64,000 nucleotides of DNA, taken from NCBI GenBank assembly GCA_946811695.1, contig OX328126.1, positions 86,065,536 through 86,129,535 of the forward strand, written 5' to 3'. The notes beneath the pieces are model-generated. The model made no database searches. It had not been told where the DNA came from and saw nothing but the letters and a program-made list of their open reading frames with translations. Position 1 is the stretch's first letter. Each line of letters opens with the position of its first letter. The stretch comes from Gonocerus acuteangulatus. Taxonomy: Eukaryota; Arthropoda; Insecta; Hemiptera; Coreidae. Positions 1 through 10,486 of the stretch are shown piece by piece. The translations under genes and the position numbers were made by a program.

Positions 1-49
1 AGGAAAAAAATATCATTTCCCAACATAAATTTAAATTTAAACCTCACCA

Positions 50-330
50 TTCAGGTGTCCACCAAATACAGGGAATAGCTGAGTTAATACTGAAGGGATT
101 TAAAGGAAAAAAGTATTCAACAGCTGTTTTCTTAGATGTAAAGTATTTTGTATAAACTAAAAATAACTGGAATAATAGCATCAGTCGAAAAATGAGCGTC
201 TCTGCCGGTGTACCACAAGGAGCAGTACCGATCCATGTACTGTTTAACTTGTATTGTCATGACACCCCAGAGCCTCAAACTGCAACGGTCGCTCTGTTTG
301 CAGATGACACAAAAGCGGTTCTCAAGTAGA
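50..330 (+). pseudogene. Jockey-like LINE reverse transcriptase fragment, internally deleted
   Basis: Translated + strand gives HHSGVHQIQGIAELILKG, KKYSTAVFLDVK and, after a deletion, SAGVPQGAV...LFADDTK: RT motifs with the FADD catalytic signature. A related piece with the missing middle lies at 17966-18262. The rest of 330-960 upstream of TMX1 shows nothing recognisable apart from probable 5' UTR close to 961. Confidence 0.75.
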
Positions 331-960
331 TTTCGATGGGATGCGACCCCAGCCGGAGAAATAAATGCTTAAAATGGCCAAAGTGATCGTTTCGTTCATT
401 TGAACTGTTCTTTTTATCTGTATTGCTTAGTTTTATTGCTTGTTATTTTTGTAATTGCTTAAAGCAGTAAAATGTCATTCAAAAAGGATACGAGAAATAA
501 GAAACAACTACTAAATTAAAAAAATATATATATTTTTTGGACCGATGGGCTTGAAGCAGAACCCTAGAAAAGAGCTCAAAATAATTTTTATAAATTGCTA
601 AAATAGTTTAGTATGTTAGTTTCATCTGCATAGATGCCTATGTTTGTTTAGCTTCTTTAATTGTTTTTTGGGATACGATAGCCAAATTCTAATTTGATGA
701 CGTCATCAAGATCATGTGTACGAAATAATTCTAGACAGTTTTGTTTCGTTTTGATTTTTTTAATTAGTATTTCCATTTACTTTATATTATAAACGTAGCA
801 TAAAATCCTCTTAGAATTTTCACAGCAGTATAATTATTTTCTTTATTCTTAACTTGTTTAAACTTTTTTCCCTTCTACACTGAGAGAAGGTTCCACTCCA
901 TAGGTCTTGTACTCTCTTTCATGTCGGAGTGATTATTGTTAATGTTTTATATTTGAAATT

Positions 961-2006
961 ATGGCGAACTGGACGAATTGGATTTTAACTTCTTTTGTAT
1001 TTTATCTGAACTTAAATTTAACTTATTCCAAGTCACAGTTGATCCAGCTCGATGAAGGAAACTGGGAACGAATGCTTGCCGGGGAGTGGATGGTGGAGTT
1101 GTAAGTGTCATTTTACATATTAATTCCATTCCTATTCAATATTTCCATTAATTAAATTTAACATTTGGAAAGAAAGGAAGATTTTGACTAAACTTATGGA
1201 ATCTTTATGATTTTTTTTTATCATAATGTAATTCAACAATAAAGATTTCTATTGTTTTTACGTTTGTTTATAAAATCTTGTCTCTATTCTCAATTACAAC
1301 TATATTAGACATAATACTAGTGTAACTGTATTGATCCATATTGTTTTATTGCCTACTTAAATTGTGAGTAATCAAATATCTCATAAAGAACTTCTTTATT
1401 CATTTTGTTTTACAGTTATTGTGCAATAAAGTAAGATAGCTCAAGTCAATCCGAGCAGCTTATTTTTCATTGGGAGATGTATTAATCTAGAATTTTCTAT
1501 CTACTGCGAATAATGGTGTACATGTCTTCTCAAGGAAGGCGTGGTACACGAGTCATTATTACAGAATTTGTGTTAATAAAATTCTGCAATTGTACTAAAA
1601 CACGTATGGCTAACTTAATCATGACCAAAGAAGTATTCTAAGCTCTAAATGACCTGTTCGATTTTTTAAACTGAACATTGCATTTGATGTTTTGTGGGAG
1701 CATTCCTTCCTGCTCAGCACATCTATTCTTGAAGACTTAGTTAGAACTAAGTCTTCAAGAATAGATGTGCTGAGCAGGAATGCTCTCACAAAACATCAAA
1801 TGCAATGTTCAGTTTAAAAAAAGCAAAGCTGAATCAGAACTGATTCAGCTTTGCTCAGTAACATTTGTTCATTAAATTCAATCTTTTGTATTTCCATGTT
1901 AGTAACAACAGTATAGGTACACGTACAAAGAGTAATGTTGTTTTAAATAGGTAAGGAATGGCAATTGTTTTTTTTTGCTGGACTCAACTTGTTTCGGGTC
2001 TAAATG

Positions 2007-2078
<72 letters not shown>

Positions 2079-3553
2079 GAGATCAAGGTATGGTTGGGAT
2101 TCGGCAAGGGGAAAAAAAACGTCAGACCTTCAGGAAAAAATCTGTATTGGACGTTTTGGCTGCACATTGGCAGCCTTCTTCAGCACCAGTGTTGGGCATT
2201 ATTCGAATAATACTTTATTCAAATACATTTTTAGTGAATGATGAATAATTCACTGAATTATCTTATTCACACGGTACATTATGAATTATTCACAGAATTA
2301 TTTGTTATTCATCATTCGTTATTATTAGAGCCCGGAAGTTAGGCATTTATTTTTGGTTAAAATAGGAAGGCAAAAAGGTAGTTAAAATACTGAAAATAGG
2401 CAGTCCTTTAGTTAAAATAGGCATTTATTAGGAGTGAAGGCAAAGATGAATCTTACTCATTATTAGAGCCCGGAAGTTAGGCATTTAATTTTGGTTAAAA
2501 TAGGCAGGCAAAAAGGCACTTGAAATACATAAAAGTACTTTAATTAAAATAGGTATTTACAAGGAGTGAAGGCAAAGAGGAATCTCATTCCTAATTATCA
2601 ATTAAAAGGTGCATTTTAAATACTGTACTTACTCTTACTTTCCCTGATTACAAGCTACAACAAGATGCTTTTTTAAAGTATCAACTGTCATAGACAGACT
2701 CTTGTCAGAAAGAATGTTTTTCATCATGGAAAAGGAACGTTCTACTTCCACTGGAGTGATAGGCGCAAATTTGAAACAAGCTACATCGAAAGGACACATG
2801 CCAGTTAAAACAGAATTTTCGCCTTTCAGAACATTATGAATGTTCTTAATTTTTTCGATGTCCACATTAGCACTCAGAACACGTTTAACTTTTTCACTGA
2901 AACTCTTTCCTTTTTCTCCTGGTGCTTGGAGCAGTTGATTTACAGCATCTTGGAAGATCCCCATAGATGATACCAGCGAATCATCTCTTTTCTCTAACTT
3001 CAAGATTGCTTCCGGTATCACACTATAGTGTGCTTTTATAAATGCCAGATCATTGCTAAGCTCTTCTTGGTCCAGCAACTTTTTTTACCTCGCGAACTGA
3101 ACTAACTTTGTCTACTGATACTGCATGAACTACCTCACGTATCTTGTCCAAGTTGTTGCAGTAATATATTACTGCTGAGATCCAGGTTCCGCATCTGGTA
3201 AGAACTGGCTGAGGAGGTAAAGCCAGCTCTGGTGCTATGTCCTTAAAAACCCGGATTCGAGAGGGTGATTTTAGGAAGATTTTCTTGGCGTTAGAAACTA
3301 ATTTATCAACGTGAGGATACAAACTTCTTATCTCTTTAGCGATTCTGTGGAGGCCATGTGCTAGACAAGTGAGGTGGAGCATTTTAGGAAAGAGAACTCG
3401 TAAGGCTTTAGCTGCTTTTTTCATGTAAGGTGCTGCATCTGTGACAAAAAGTAGGACATCATCATGCTGTATTCCATCCGGCCAGAGTAGCATTAGTGAA
3501 TTGGTAAACAACTGTGCCACTCGGCGCTAATAGCCAGGATTTGTTGATGCGCC

Positions 3554-3615
<62 letters not shown>

Positions 3616-4845
3616 GTGCCACTGTGGTACCATTTGCTCTCTCCATCTCCTCTGTCGTCAAAAGATATACTGATGATGTCAGTTTGCTTTGCTTCCATGG
3701 TTCCAATGATAACATTGGCTATGTAATGTCCCATTGCATCTGTAGTTTCATCAATGGAGATCCAGATCTTCTTTTCAGAGTCGAATCCTCTGCATCGTCT
3801 CTTCAAAGGTGATATTTAAATACGTTTTTCTTAACGTGGATTCTGATGGAACCTCTTCTTTAGTGTACTTTTGCAGAAATGTCCTCAGGGATTGATTTTC
3901 CAGTTCCCAGAACGGAATTCCTGAGTCCAAGAAAGCTTTGCATAGATCCAGGGAAAACTGAGATTGCCTGCTGGATGTTGTAACTGCTGTTGCAATTAAA
4001 TTAATCTTAGGCCCAACAGTATTTATCCTAGATCTATGTTTCGTTGTTGCGAAATGTTGAGTAATAAAATACTTTTTATCGTGATTGATAGATTTTTCAC
4101 AGACTTTGCAAAAGAGTATAGCTCCATCAGTAGAAAGTAAATCCGAACCGAATTCGCGAACATAGCTATGTAATTTACCACGCAACGATGAAACTTTCGG
4201 CATGATAAATAAGTGAGAACGAACACACGAGCTGTCTTTAAGAAGTTCAACAGTGGACTAACAGCTTATTTTATAATTGTCCTGTTAGAGGGAAGTTATT
4301 TCCTCCCTTCCTCTGCAATATCTTAATATTTTGAAATCCGGAGTACCAGTTAACTAACCATCGTCACAGCAAAAGGGGTGTGAGGAAGAAGAAGTGACGT
4401 ACTTCTCTCATCCAGTCTCTATCCTGGTATTCATTATGCTTCATCATTCCTTCTACTAAGGAAGGATCTGTTATTTATAGAGGTTAAATCCATGGGTTGG
4501 GAAAATGAGCTCTCGAATAGATATTTGTGACGGATATATGTAATTTAACTTGCGCACACTTTTTTGTCTTGGATGAACGGTGCTTTTTAAAATGTTTAAA
4601 TCCCAGAAAAAAAATAGTAAAAAAGGCAAAAAAAGGCATTAAATCTTAAAATAGGCAAAAAAGGCAAAATAAAAATTGTCTTTACACTTCCTAAATGCAC
4701 TGAAACATATTTATTTCTATCTGATTCTTCAATATATACATTCAGATAAAAAAAGGCATTTTGCCTAACTTCCGGGCTCTAGTTATTATTTATGTCCATA
4801 CCTTGACTTCGTATCACTACAACAACTAACTATCTCCATCTCCAC

Positions 4846-4892
<47 letters not shown>

Positions 4893-7800
4893 TTATTTAT
4901 TTATTTATTTATTTTAAATTTCTTCCTATGTAACTACTGGTTTAATAATATTCTTTCTTTCCTTATTGTGTATGGCTTGGGTTTGTAAAAAAGAGGCCCA
5001 TTTTCTTTCTTAACAACTTTATTTTAATGCCTGCCATTCATGTATTGAGGACCTTGTGCCCTGTTACGGGATTGATTTTTTGATATTTGTATATATTATG
5101 ACAAAACAAAATTCCAGCAAAATAGGTTGTAACGCTTACGTTTTCGTGTTCATATTGCAGGTACTCATTTTTATAGGTTTCTTGATGTAGAAAAATGAAT
5201 GAAACCGTTTTTAAGGCGATATCTGTAAGCGTTTTTGATAACAAAAGTGGAAATACTGTTGTTGTTACTCATTTTTGGTTCGGGTACTAAGAATCTTGAG
5301 ATTCAATTGAAATATTTTCTACATGTTTGAAATTAATCTAAACTAAGATGTTTACATTTTGGTTACATTTGAAGTTAAGAAAGTATTTGAAAAAAAAAAA
5401 AAAATTGTATTAACAGACATAAAATGTTTTTAGATCTTCATATATTTTCGTATATTTCTAAAAGGGGGGGGCCATTAAAGAGCCCACTGAATTCTCTATA
5501 AAAAAAGTTATGAAGCAATTAGCATTGGTGCAATGTCAATCGAAGAAATAAGTCCTTAAACATTCAAAAGTGTTTGTTTTGTTCTATTAACAGGTTTTAG
5601 TCATTGTTTAACTAACTTTTTAATTGGTTGTTTTTTGTTTGAAATTTTGTTTATCAGTAAAATTAGTATTTTAGGAAAAGAAGGTAAGAAAATCAGGAAC
5701 TTATAGCTAATAGTGATTTCCTAGAGTGAACTTTGAGAAGGCGGGGGAGTCATTTCCCCTTAGGATACTGCTGTTGGACTGGACCGTCCTGAACTTCCTT
5801 TTCTTTGAGATTTTTTAACGAAAGATCAAACTCAAATTATAACTGCTTCTATTCCTTTACTAATGGCACTAGGGATATGAACGGAACCGAGCTGAGATGA
5901 CGCAGTTCCTGTGATTTGGACTTTTTATAAAGCTACATTAATTGCATTATCATACTAAATATTTATTCGCTTACCACATCTTGTATCGACATTCATTCCA
6001 TTATTAAATTATATGATTTAATGATTTTTGTTGAAATTTTGCGGTACAATTAGATTGTTTCTTGTAGCTATGCGCCTTGGTGCCCTGCATGCAAAGCTCT
6101 ACAACCTCTCTGGGAGGAGTTCTCCTCTTGGAGTAAGGATCTTGGACTCTCTGTGGCGCAGATAGACGTCACTTCTTCCCCTGGCCTCAGCGGACGATTC
6201 ATGGTTACTGCTCTCCCTACTATCTTCCAGTGAGTTATTTTAATTTTTCTTTTATAAAATGTATAAAGTTGTACGATGAAACATTTCAAGAAGTGTTTGG
6301 AAGCAGAAATTTTATTGTGCAGGGTCTGTGGTTCACCATGAGAGGGACGATCCCAAAAGCCACTTATGACTTCTTCAACTGTTCTTATTGAATCAATTCT
6401 TATTGATTCCCTGGTGATTTTCAGCAATCACATTTATGGGAGCTGAAGAACTGCTAATCATTCTTTCGGAGATCATGGTGTTTTACAAATCATCTGACAA
6501 ATTTTATAAAATCAAAATTGCTCCTCCCTAAAAATGTACTTAAGAATTCATGTTTGATGATAGAATTACTATTTTTTTCTTTTTCTTTTCCTCCTTATTC
6601 TGAAATAAATAAACAATCAGCAGGCTGTAAATAAACAGCCATCGTAAGTTAAGGGAGTTGGGCTATTTTGTACGCCGTACCTCAGTGAAAGCCAGTAAGG
6701 GACATATATGTACCGAACCGAAGCCAACGTGTTAAAGATTAAATGTTTATTTATCTTTTTTTTTTTAAAGAAAAAACATGATACTACTAAGTAAACAAAA
6801 TATATTTTTCTTATTCCTTTGATATTGATTTTTTTTTGTAATAAAAAAAATAGGAGATATTTGCTAATGCTAAATCTTGAGATTTATTTGTACTTCTCTG
6901 CAGTGTGAACAATGGGGAGTTCCGGCAGTACAAAGGTTCCAGAGACAAGGAGTCGTTCATGTCTTTTGTCGAAGACCAGAAGTGGAAATCCATTGAAGCA
7001 ATTCCAGGATGGAAATCTCCATCATCACTCCAAATGTCTGTTGTTGCCTATTTCTTCAAACTATCTCAAGGACTCAGGGTAAGGACATACAATTCTTCTT
7101 TAACCCTTAGCGGTCTCACTCTTTATTTCATGAACTGTCCATTCGATCTTATGCCGAGCAGGGATCAGCATATACAGCCTCCCCCATTACTCCGTGCATT
7201 TTTGTTTACCTTAAGCCATTGAGATCTGCGTAGTACTCTACAAAATCGCATTGGTGTGGCATTCGATCTATTCATAGGAAATAAATGAGAGATACTATTG
7301 ATTATGCCTAAGGTCGTGGGTTCAATTCCCACTGTGGCTTTTCTTCAGAACAAAGAAAAGGCATCAGCCCTGCCCTGGCTAGAAAAGAGTGGTAGCCTAT
7401 AGATAACCCGTCCTAAAATTCTTAGTTAACAATAAATGGAAGTTAAAAAATTTAAATAAATAAAATTGGTTACCATAATGAAGTCCATTGAGGCAAGCAT
7501 TTATTCTATGTGTATTAAAATTATTTTTCTTTTCAGGTAATCCACAACAAGTTGATGGACGAGTATGGCCTTCCAAGCTGGGGATCCTATATCATATTTG
7601 CTCTCGTCACAATCCTCCTTGGAGCCCTTCTCGGACTGGTATGTTGTACTATGTTTTAAGGAACTATCTATTTAGCACAAATCTATCTCATAAAACAGCT
7701 TAGAAATTTATCCTCTGCTGCTTTATGAAGTCAATTGTGTCACATCAACCTAGTATACCTACCCTCAATTAGAGTTGGGCATTTTAGACCAGTATTAATT

Positions 7801-10486
7801 AATTTTATATCAATTATTATGGATTGAGGTTAGTTCAGTGGTAGAGAACTCGACTAATGAACTGGAAGACCTTCTTCCTTCTAGTGTTGTAGTTCGGGGG
7901 TGGAATTTGGGGCCCAGATCGTCCCTAGGCTCTCCCAGCCTTTAATTAATTAATGCGTTCCTGCAAAGGGGGAAATCAGGCAGCTGGAGCATAGTACTGA
8001 CCACACTTTCTCCCTAGTGTGCCGTAGGGTCAAGAATCAGATACCTCTACTGTATCTGTCCCTCTGGGCCGGACTGATTTTTTTTTGTATAAATTATTAT
8101 TGATAATTTGAAAAGTAATAGAGAAATATACATAAAAAAGGGCTTTAAAGTCTGATCTAGAAAATATTAGACAAGATCAAGTAGACAAACAGGAATACCC
8201 AGAATAGATTAGATTAGATTAAATAGTAACTCATACCCTCCGCATTATGAGGTTCACCTCCACCTCTTTTCCTATTATGCGAATCCTTAGCTGGCCAACC
8301 TTACCTTAAACTCCTGATAACCTTCAGGTATTGTCTGAGTTCAGTTGATCTTCTGATTTAGTCGACATTGAGGCTTCCATGCCAATTTTCAAGTTCTACA
8401 CATTCGAATGTAACTTGCTTTGGTGTCTCAATCTTGTCCCCACACTATCTGCAGATTGGCAATGCCCTGATCTTCATAGTATGCATATGCTTATTCATGG
8501 TGCAATGGACAGACAAACTCGCTGGACACGATGACACAGACTGAAGGAAATTACCACCCAGCCACGCCGCTCGTACCCGAGACCTTATTATTATATTATT
8601 CTAAGTTGACCTGGCCTACCAATCCTTCAGTGCTGTAAGCTTGCAATGCAATACATGCCCTGGGTGCGGCATACTTTTCTCAGTGTCCTGTATTCATTTT
8701 CTCATCCTTCTTTTTGATCCGGGCTATGGAGCCACAGTAGCAGAACTTATAATATTTACAAATTTATAATATTCTCATATTTATATCATTATTTATTTAT
8801 ATAATTTAAGAATTTATACGAGTTCCCCCACTGTTTCGATCTATATCTATACAATTTTTTTTACGGTATTTTTAATTTAATAATTTTTGAGTGAAAAGGG
8901 AAATGAATATAATGTTACGCCGTTTTCTTTGCAAAATAGTTCGAAGGAATTCTTGGAAACAGTTCAAAAGAACCACAGAAAAGGGCGAGGTATAGCCCGA
9001 TAGATGAAGCTCATTGCTCATTTTGAGCCAGGTATAATAAAAATTACACCTAAATGAAATCTAGTGATGAAACAGAGAGCTATTAGTTCCTCTAAAATCC
9101 CCTAGATAGAACCAAGAACAGAACTTGTATACAAGTCATCCGTATTCAAGGCTACAACTCCTTATACTCCTTTGGACTGCTGGACAAGTCAACAACATCA
9201 GAGGCAAGGCTCTCTACGACTTGAGGAGAAGTCATCCGCAACCATGGCTTTTACAGCAGCAGTCGACCACACTCTAGGGGTTAAGAAGAAAAACATATTT
9301 GCAAACTTAAAAAAGTAATTGTTGTAAGGGTGCATGTTTTATATTAATAAAAATATACTAGATTATAGGAGATCAATTTTTCAGCAGTCTATTCATTGTC
9401 ACACATTCTCTGATTTTTTTCCTATTTGTTTAATTAATTTTTATTCTTTTTAAACTTTTTATAGCCATATAAATATATAAAATTTGTATTATTTTGTACC
9501 ATGAAAGTTTTATTTTCTTTGTTTAGGTAATGGTATGCTTCATAGATTTTATTTACCCACCTAAAGTGAGCCAGAGGATTGTAGTTAGAGATGAAGCTAA
9601 AGATGAAGAAAGTCATGATTCTGTAAGTCTCATTATTATTTTATAGTAGGAAGTTGTGTTGTTTTTTTTTTTTCAGCTCAACTCTGAAGGAAGATTGAAT
9701 GATAATGGAACTGGGTTTGTCAGACATTATATAACTATAGAAATTTTGGAATAGTGCAAACATGGTTGTTATCTTCTTTTAAATTTCAAAATATTGTCCA
9801 TTATGCAAGAAAACTCATATGCTTTAAGATGGGTTGTTATTTGGTAGAAGAAAACTTATATTAGATCAAGAGCTCTGTATAACCTTTATTTTACTTTAGT
9901 TTTACGAAATTTTGGTGATTCAACTTTTTTAATATTCTTAGATTATATTATTAGATTAGTTGTGAAAAAATAAAGTAATAATGTAGTCATGTTTTCTTTG
10001 ATATAGTTATTTGTGATCTTTGTTCTTTGTTGTGTGTCAGGTCAATGAAGCCATATGAACACCACAAAGTGGCTTTGATTATTATTATTATTTAAAAAAA
10101 AAATATTATTGTATAAATGTGTATCTATTAGGTATTTCATCAGTTTTTCAATTTACTGGCTGTTATCAGAAAGTAATTCTGTCAGATCGTATGGTAATTT
10201 TAAGATTTGTCCTGAGGGTACAGTCTGTTAGAATATGTTTATATTTATAACCTTAAAAAAAAGTCAATTGCTTTTAAAAAAATAGTTCTTAGAGACTGGG
10301 AAGTATGTTGCTTAGTCCATTTTTCCCCATTGGGTATTATTTATGATAAAATAGTGAATTCTTCATAATAATATGATGACTTTGTTTTAGGGTGATGAGA
10401 TTGTAGAGGAAGAAGGAGATAGAGTAGGGGAAGGTTCTCCAGACGGAAACAACGTTCGGAAGAGGAAAGCTCGTAAAGCTGATTGA
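961..10486 (+). CDS. TMX1: Thioredoxin-related transmembrane protein 1-like, six coding exons
   Basis: ER membrane thiol-disulfide oxidoreductase of the PDI family. The join is 961-1100, 6068-6229, 6904-7078, 7537-7638, 9527-9622 and 10391-10486, all with GT-AG borders, giving 256 codons plus stop; vertebrate TMX1 is about 280 aa. Residues 1 to about 24 are a hydrophobic signal peptide (MANWTNWILT...). The thioredoxin domain follows, with FYAPWCPACK and active site CPAC at 52-55, which is the TMX1 variant of CxxC. The cis-proline is in TALPTIF (Pro97). The domain ends with the conserved WKSIE...W segment. A transmembrane helix lies at about 175-204 (GSYIIFALVTILLGALLGL onward). The cytosolic tail is acidic (DEIVEEEGDR) and ends in a basic RKRKARKAD, which could act in ER retention. 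The start is the first ATG giving a signal peptide. The 46-codon first exon is followed by a 5-kb intron full of transposons. Family call is confident; orthology to TMX1 rather than another TMX comes from CPAC plus topology. Confidence 0.93.
1662..1856. repeat. Long hairpin (about 80-bp arms) with an adjacent perfect short hairpin
   Basis: The arms 1662-1742 and about 1745-1818 are near-perfect reverse complements; one 4-nt indel and a couple of mismatches were seen. Directly after, 1821-1856 holds a second perfect palindrome (AGCAAAGCTGAATCAG, AA, then its complement). It lies in TMX1 intron 1. Possibly a palindromic MITE; if transcribed it would make a long dsRNA stem. Confidence 0.85.
2009..2077. 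repeat. (AT)n microsatellite
   Basis: About 34 AT units in TMX1 intron 1; the open frame reading Ile-Tyr repeats here is not a gene. Confidence 0.95.
2095..2195 (-). mobile_element. Penelope-like end fragment with degenerate hammerhead-like motif
   Basis: On the - strand the sequence reads CTGAAGA, a 6-bp stem GGCTGC/GCAGCC, then AAAACGTC. This arrangement resembles the hammerhead core (CUGANGA, stem II, GAAA, GUC) known from Penelope-like element ends. The first base of GAAA is changed, so catalysis is unlikely. Confidence 0.4.
2635..4203 (-). pseudogene. hAT transposase pseudogene, BED/CGGBP1-like N-terminus
   Basis: Starts MPKVSSLRGKL at 4203 with a zinc-finger-like region (CKVCEKS...FATTKHRSR), as in the CGGBP1/hAT family. 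It continues through SESTLRKTYLNI, then the catalytic core (ISIDETTDAMGHYIANV, LLFVTDAAPYMKKA) and ends in the hAT dimerisation region (FKFAPITPVEVERSFSMMKNIL). Breaks: a frameshift near 3660-3690, a poly(A)-bearing insertion at 3521-3612 and a frameshift near 3060-3085. It is not functional. Confidence 0.88.
3523..3624 (+). mobile_element. Short retroposed sequence with a roughly 57-nt poly(A) tail inside the hAT transposase
   Basis: About 34 nt (CGGCGCTAATAGCC...TTGATGCGCCG) followed by a long A run. It is flanked on both sides by the direct repeat AACTGTGCCACT, a target-site duplication. A TPRT insertion of a SINE or LINE 3' end is the simple reading. Confidence 0.75.
4846..4913. repeat. 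(AT)n followed by (ATTT)n
   Basis: Simple repeat just beyond the hAT element in TMX1 intron 1. Confidence 0.9.
5090..5400 (+). repeat. Dispersed repeat, RTE-associated family
   Basis: Contains CGCTTACGTTTTCG and AATATTTTCTACA...TTTGAAATTA. It matches the reverse complement of about 57185-57480 along its length, and weaker copies lie near 17840-17960 and 26620-26720. The 57-kb copy runs into an RTE-like 3' tail, suggesting LINE 3' UTR sequence. Confidence 0.65.
6625..6731. mobile_element. Truncated TTAA-type element end
   Basis: Ends CGAAGCCAACGTG followed by TTAA (6732-6735) and carries a GGGACATATATGT motif and CTCAGTGAAAGCCAG. It is the inverted counterpart of the left end of 61483-62188. 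It lies in TMX1 intron 2 (6230-6903); the rest of that intron shows nothing else. Confidence 0.55.
7275..7462 (+). mobile_element. tRNA-derived SINE, family 1
   Basis: Has a pol III B-box (GTGGGTTCAATTCCC at about 7316-7330). Its body (CTGGCTAGAAAAG.GTGGTA.CCTATAGATAACCCGTCC.AAAATTCTTAGTTAA) is shared with 40664-40837, and in reverse with 48496-48613 and 19091-19149. In TMX1 intron 3. Confidence 0.8.
7821..8088 (+). mobile_element. tRNA-derived SINE, family 2
   Basis: The head GGTTAGTTCAGTGGTAGAGAA is a tRNA-like A-box region. The body (GTCCCTAGGC...TTTAATTAATTAATG...CAAAGGGG.AAATCAG...CTGACCACACT.TCTCCCTAG) is shared with 14357-14655. In TMX1 intron 4. Confidence 0.8.
8300..8475 (-). pseudogene. 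LINE C-terminal zinc-knuckle fragment
   Basis: The - strand translates to CGDKIETPKQVTFECVELENW, resembling the CxxCG..E.T..H.L..C..L knuckle at the end of R1/Jockey-type LINE ORF2. Only this fragment is recognised. The remainder of intron 4 to 9526 shows nothing else. Confidence 0.45.
9623..10390. other. TMX1 intron 5, no recognised content
   Basis: AT-rich intron DNA with short T and A runs. No repeat, RNA gene or coding exon was recognised. Confidence 0.6.

Larger units (their letters stand above)
2326..4781 (-). mobile_element. Complete hAT-superfamily transposon, 2456 bp
   Basis: The ends are perfect 20-bp inverted repeats (TAGAGCCCGGAAGTTAGGCA and its complement). They are flanked by an identical 8-bp target duplication GTTATTAT at 2318-2325 and 4782-4789, diagnostic of hAT insertion. 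Subterminal DNA is rich in AAAATAGGCAAAAAGGCA-type motifs at both ends. The left end is duplicated in tandem, so a second TIR copy begins at 2464. The transposase on the - strand is broken. It sits in TMX1 intron 1. Confidence 0.95.

Noticed and set aside
1958..2248. Open frames of Ile-Tyr repeats
   Set aside because: They are translations of the (AT)n tract in TMX1 intron 1.
3514..3812. Open frames with long poly-Lys or poly-Phe
   Set aside because: Created by the poly(A) tail of a retroposed insertion within the hAT pseudogene.
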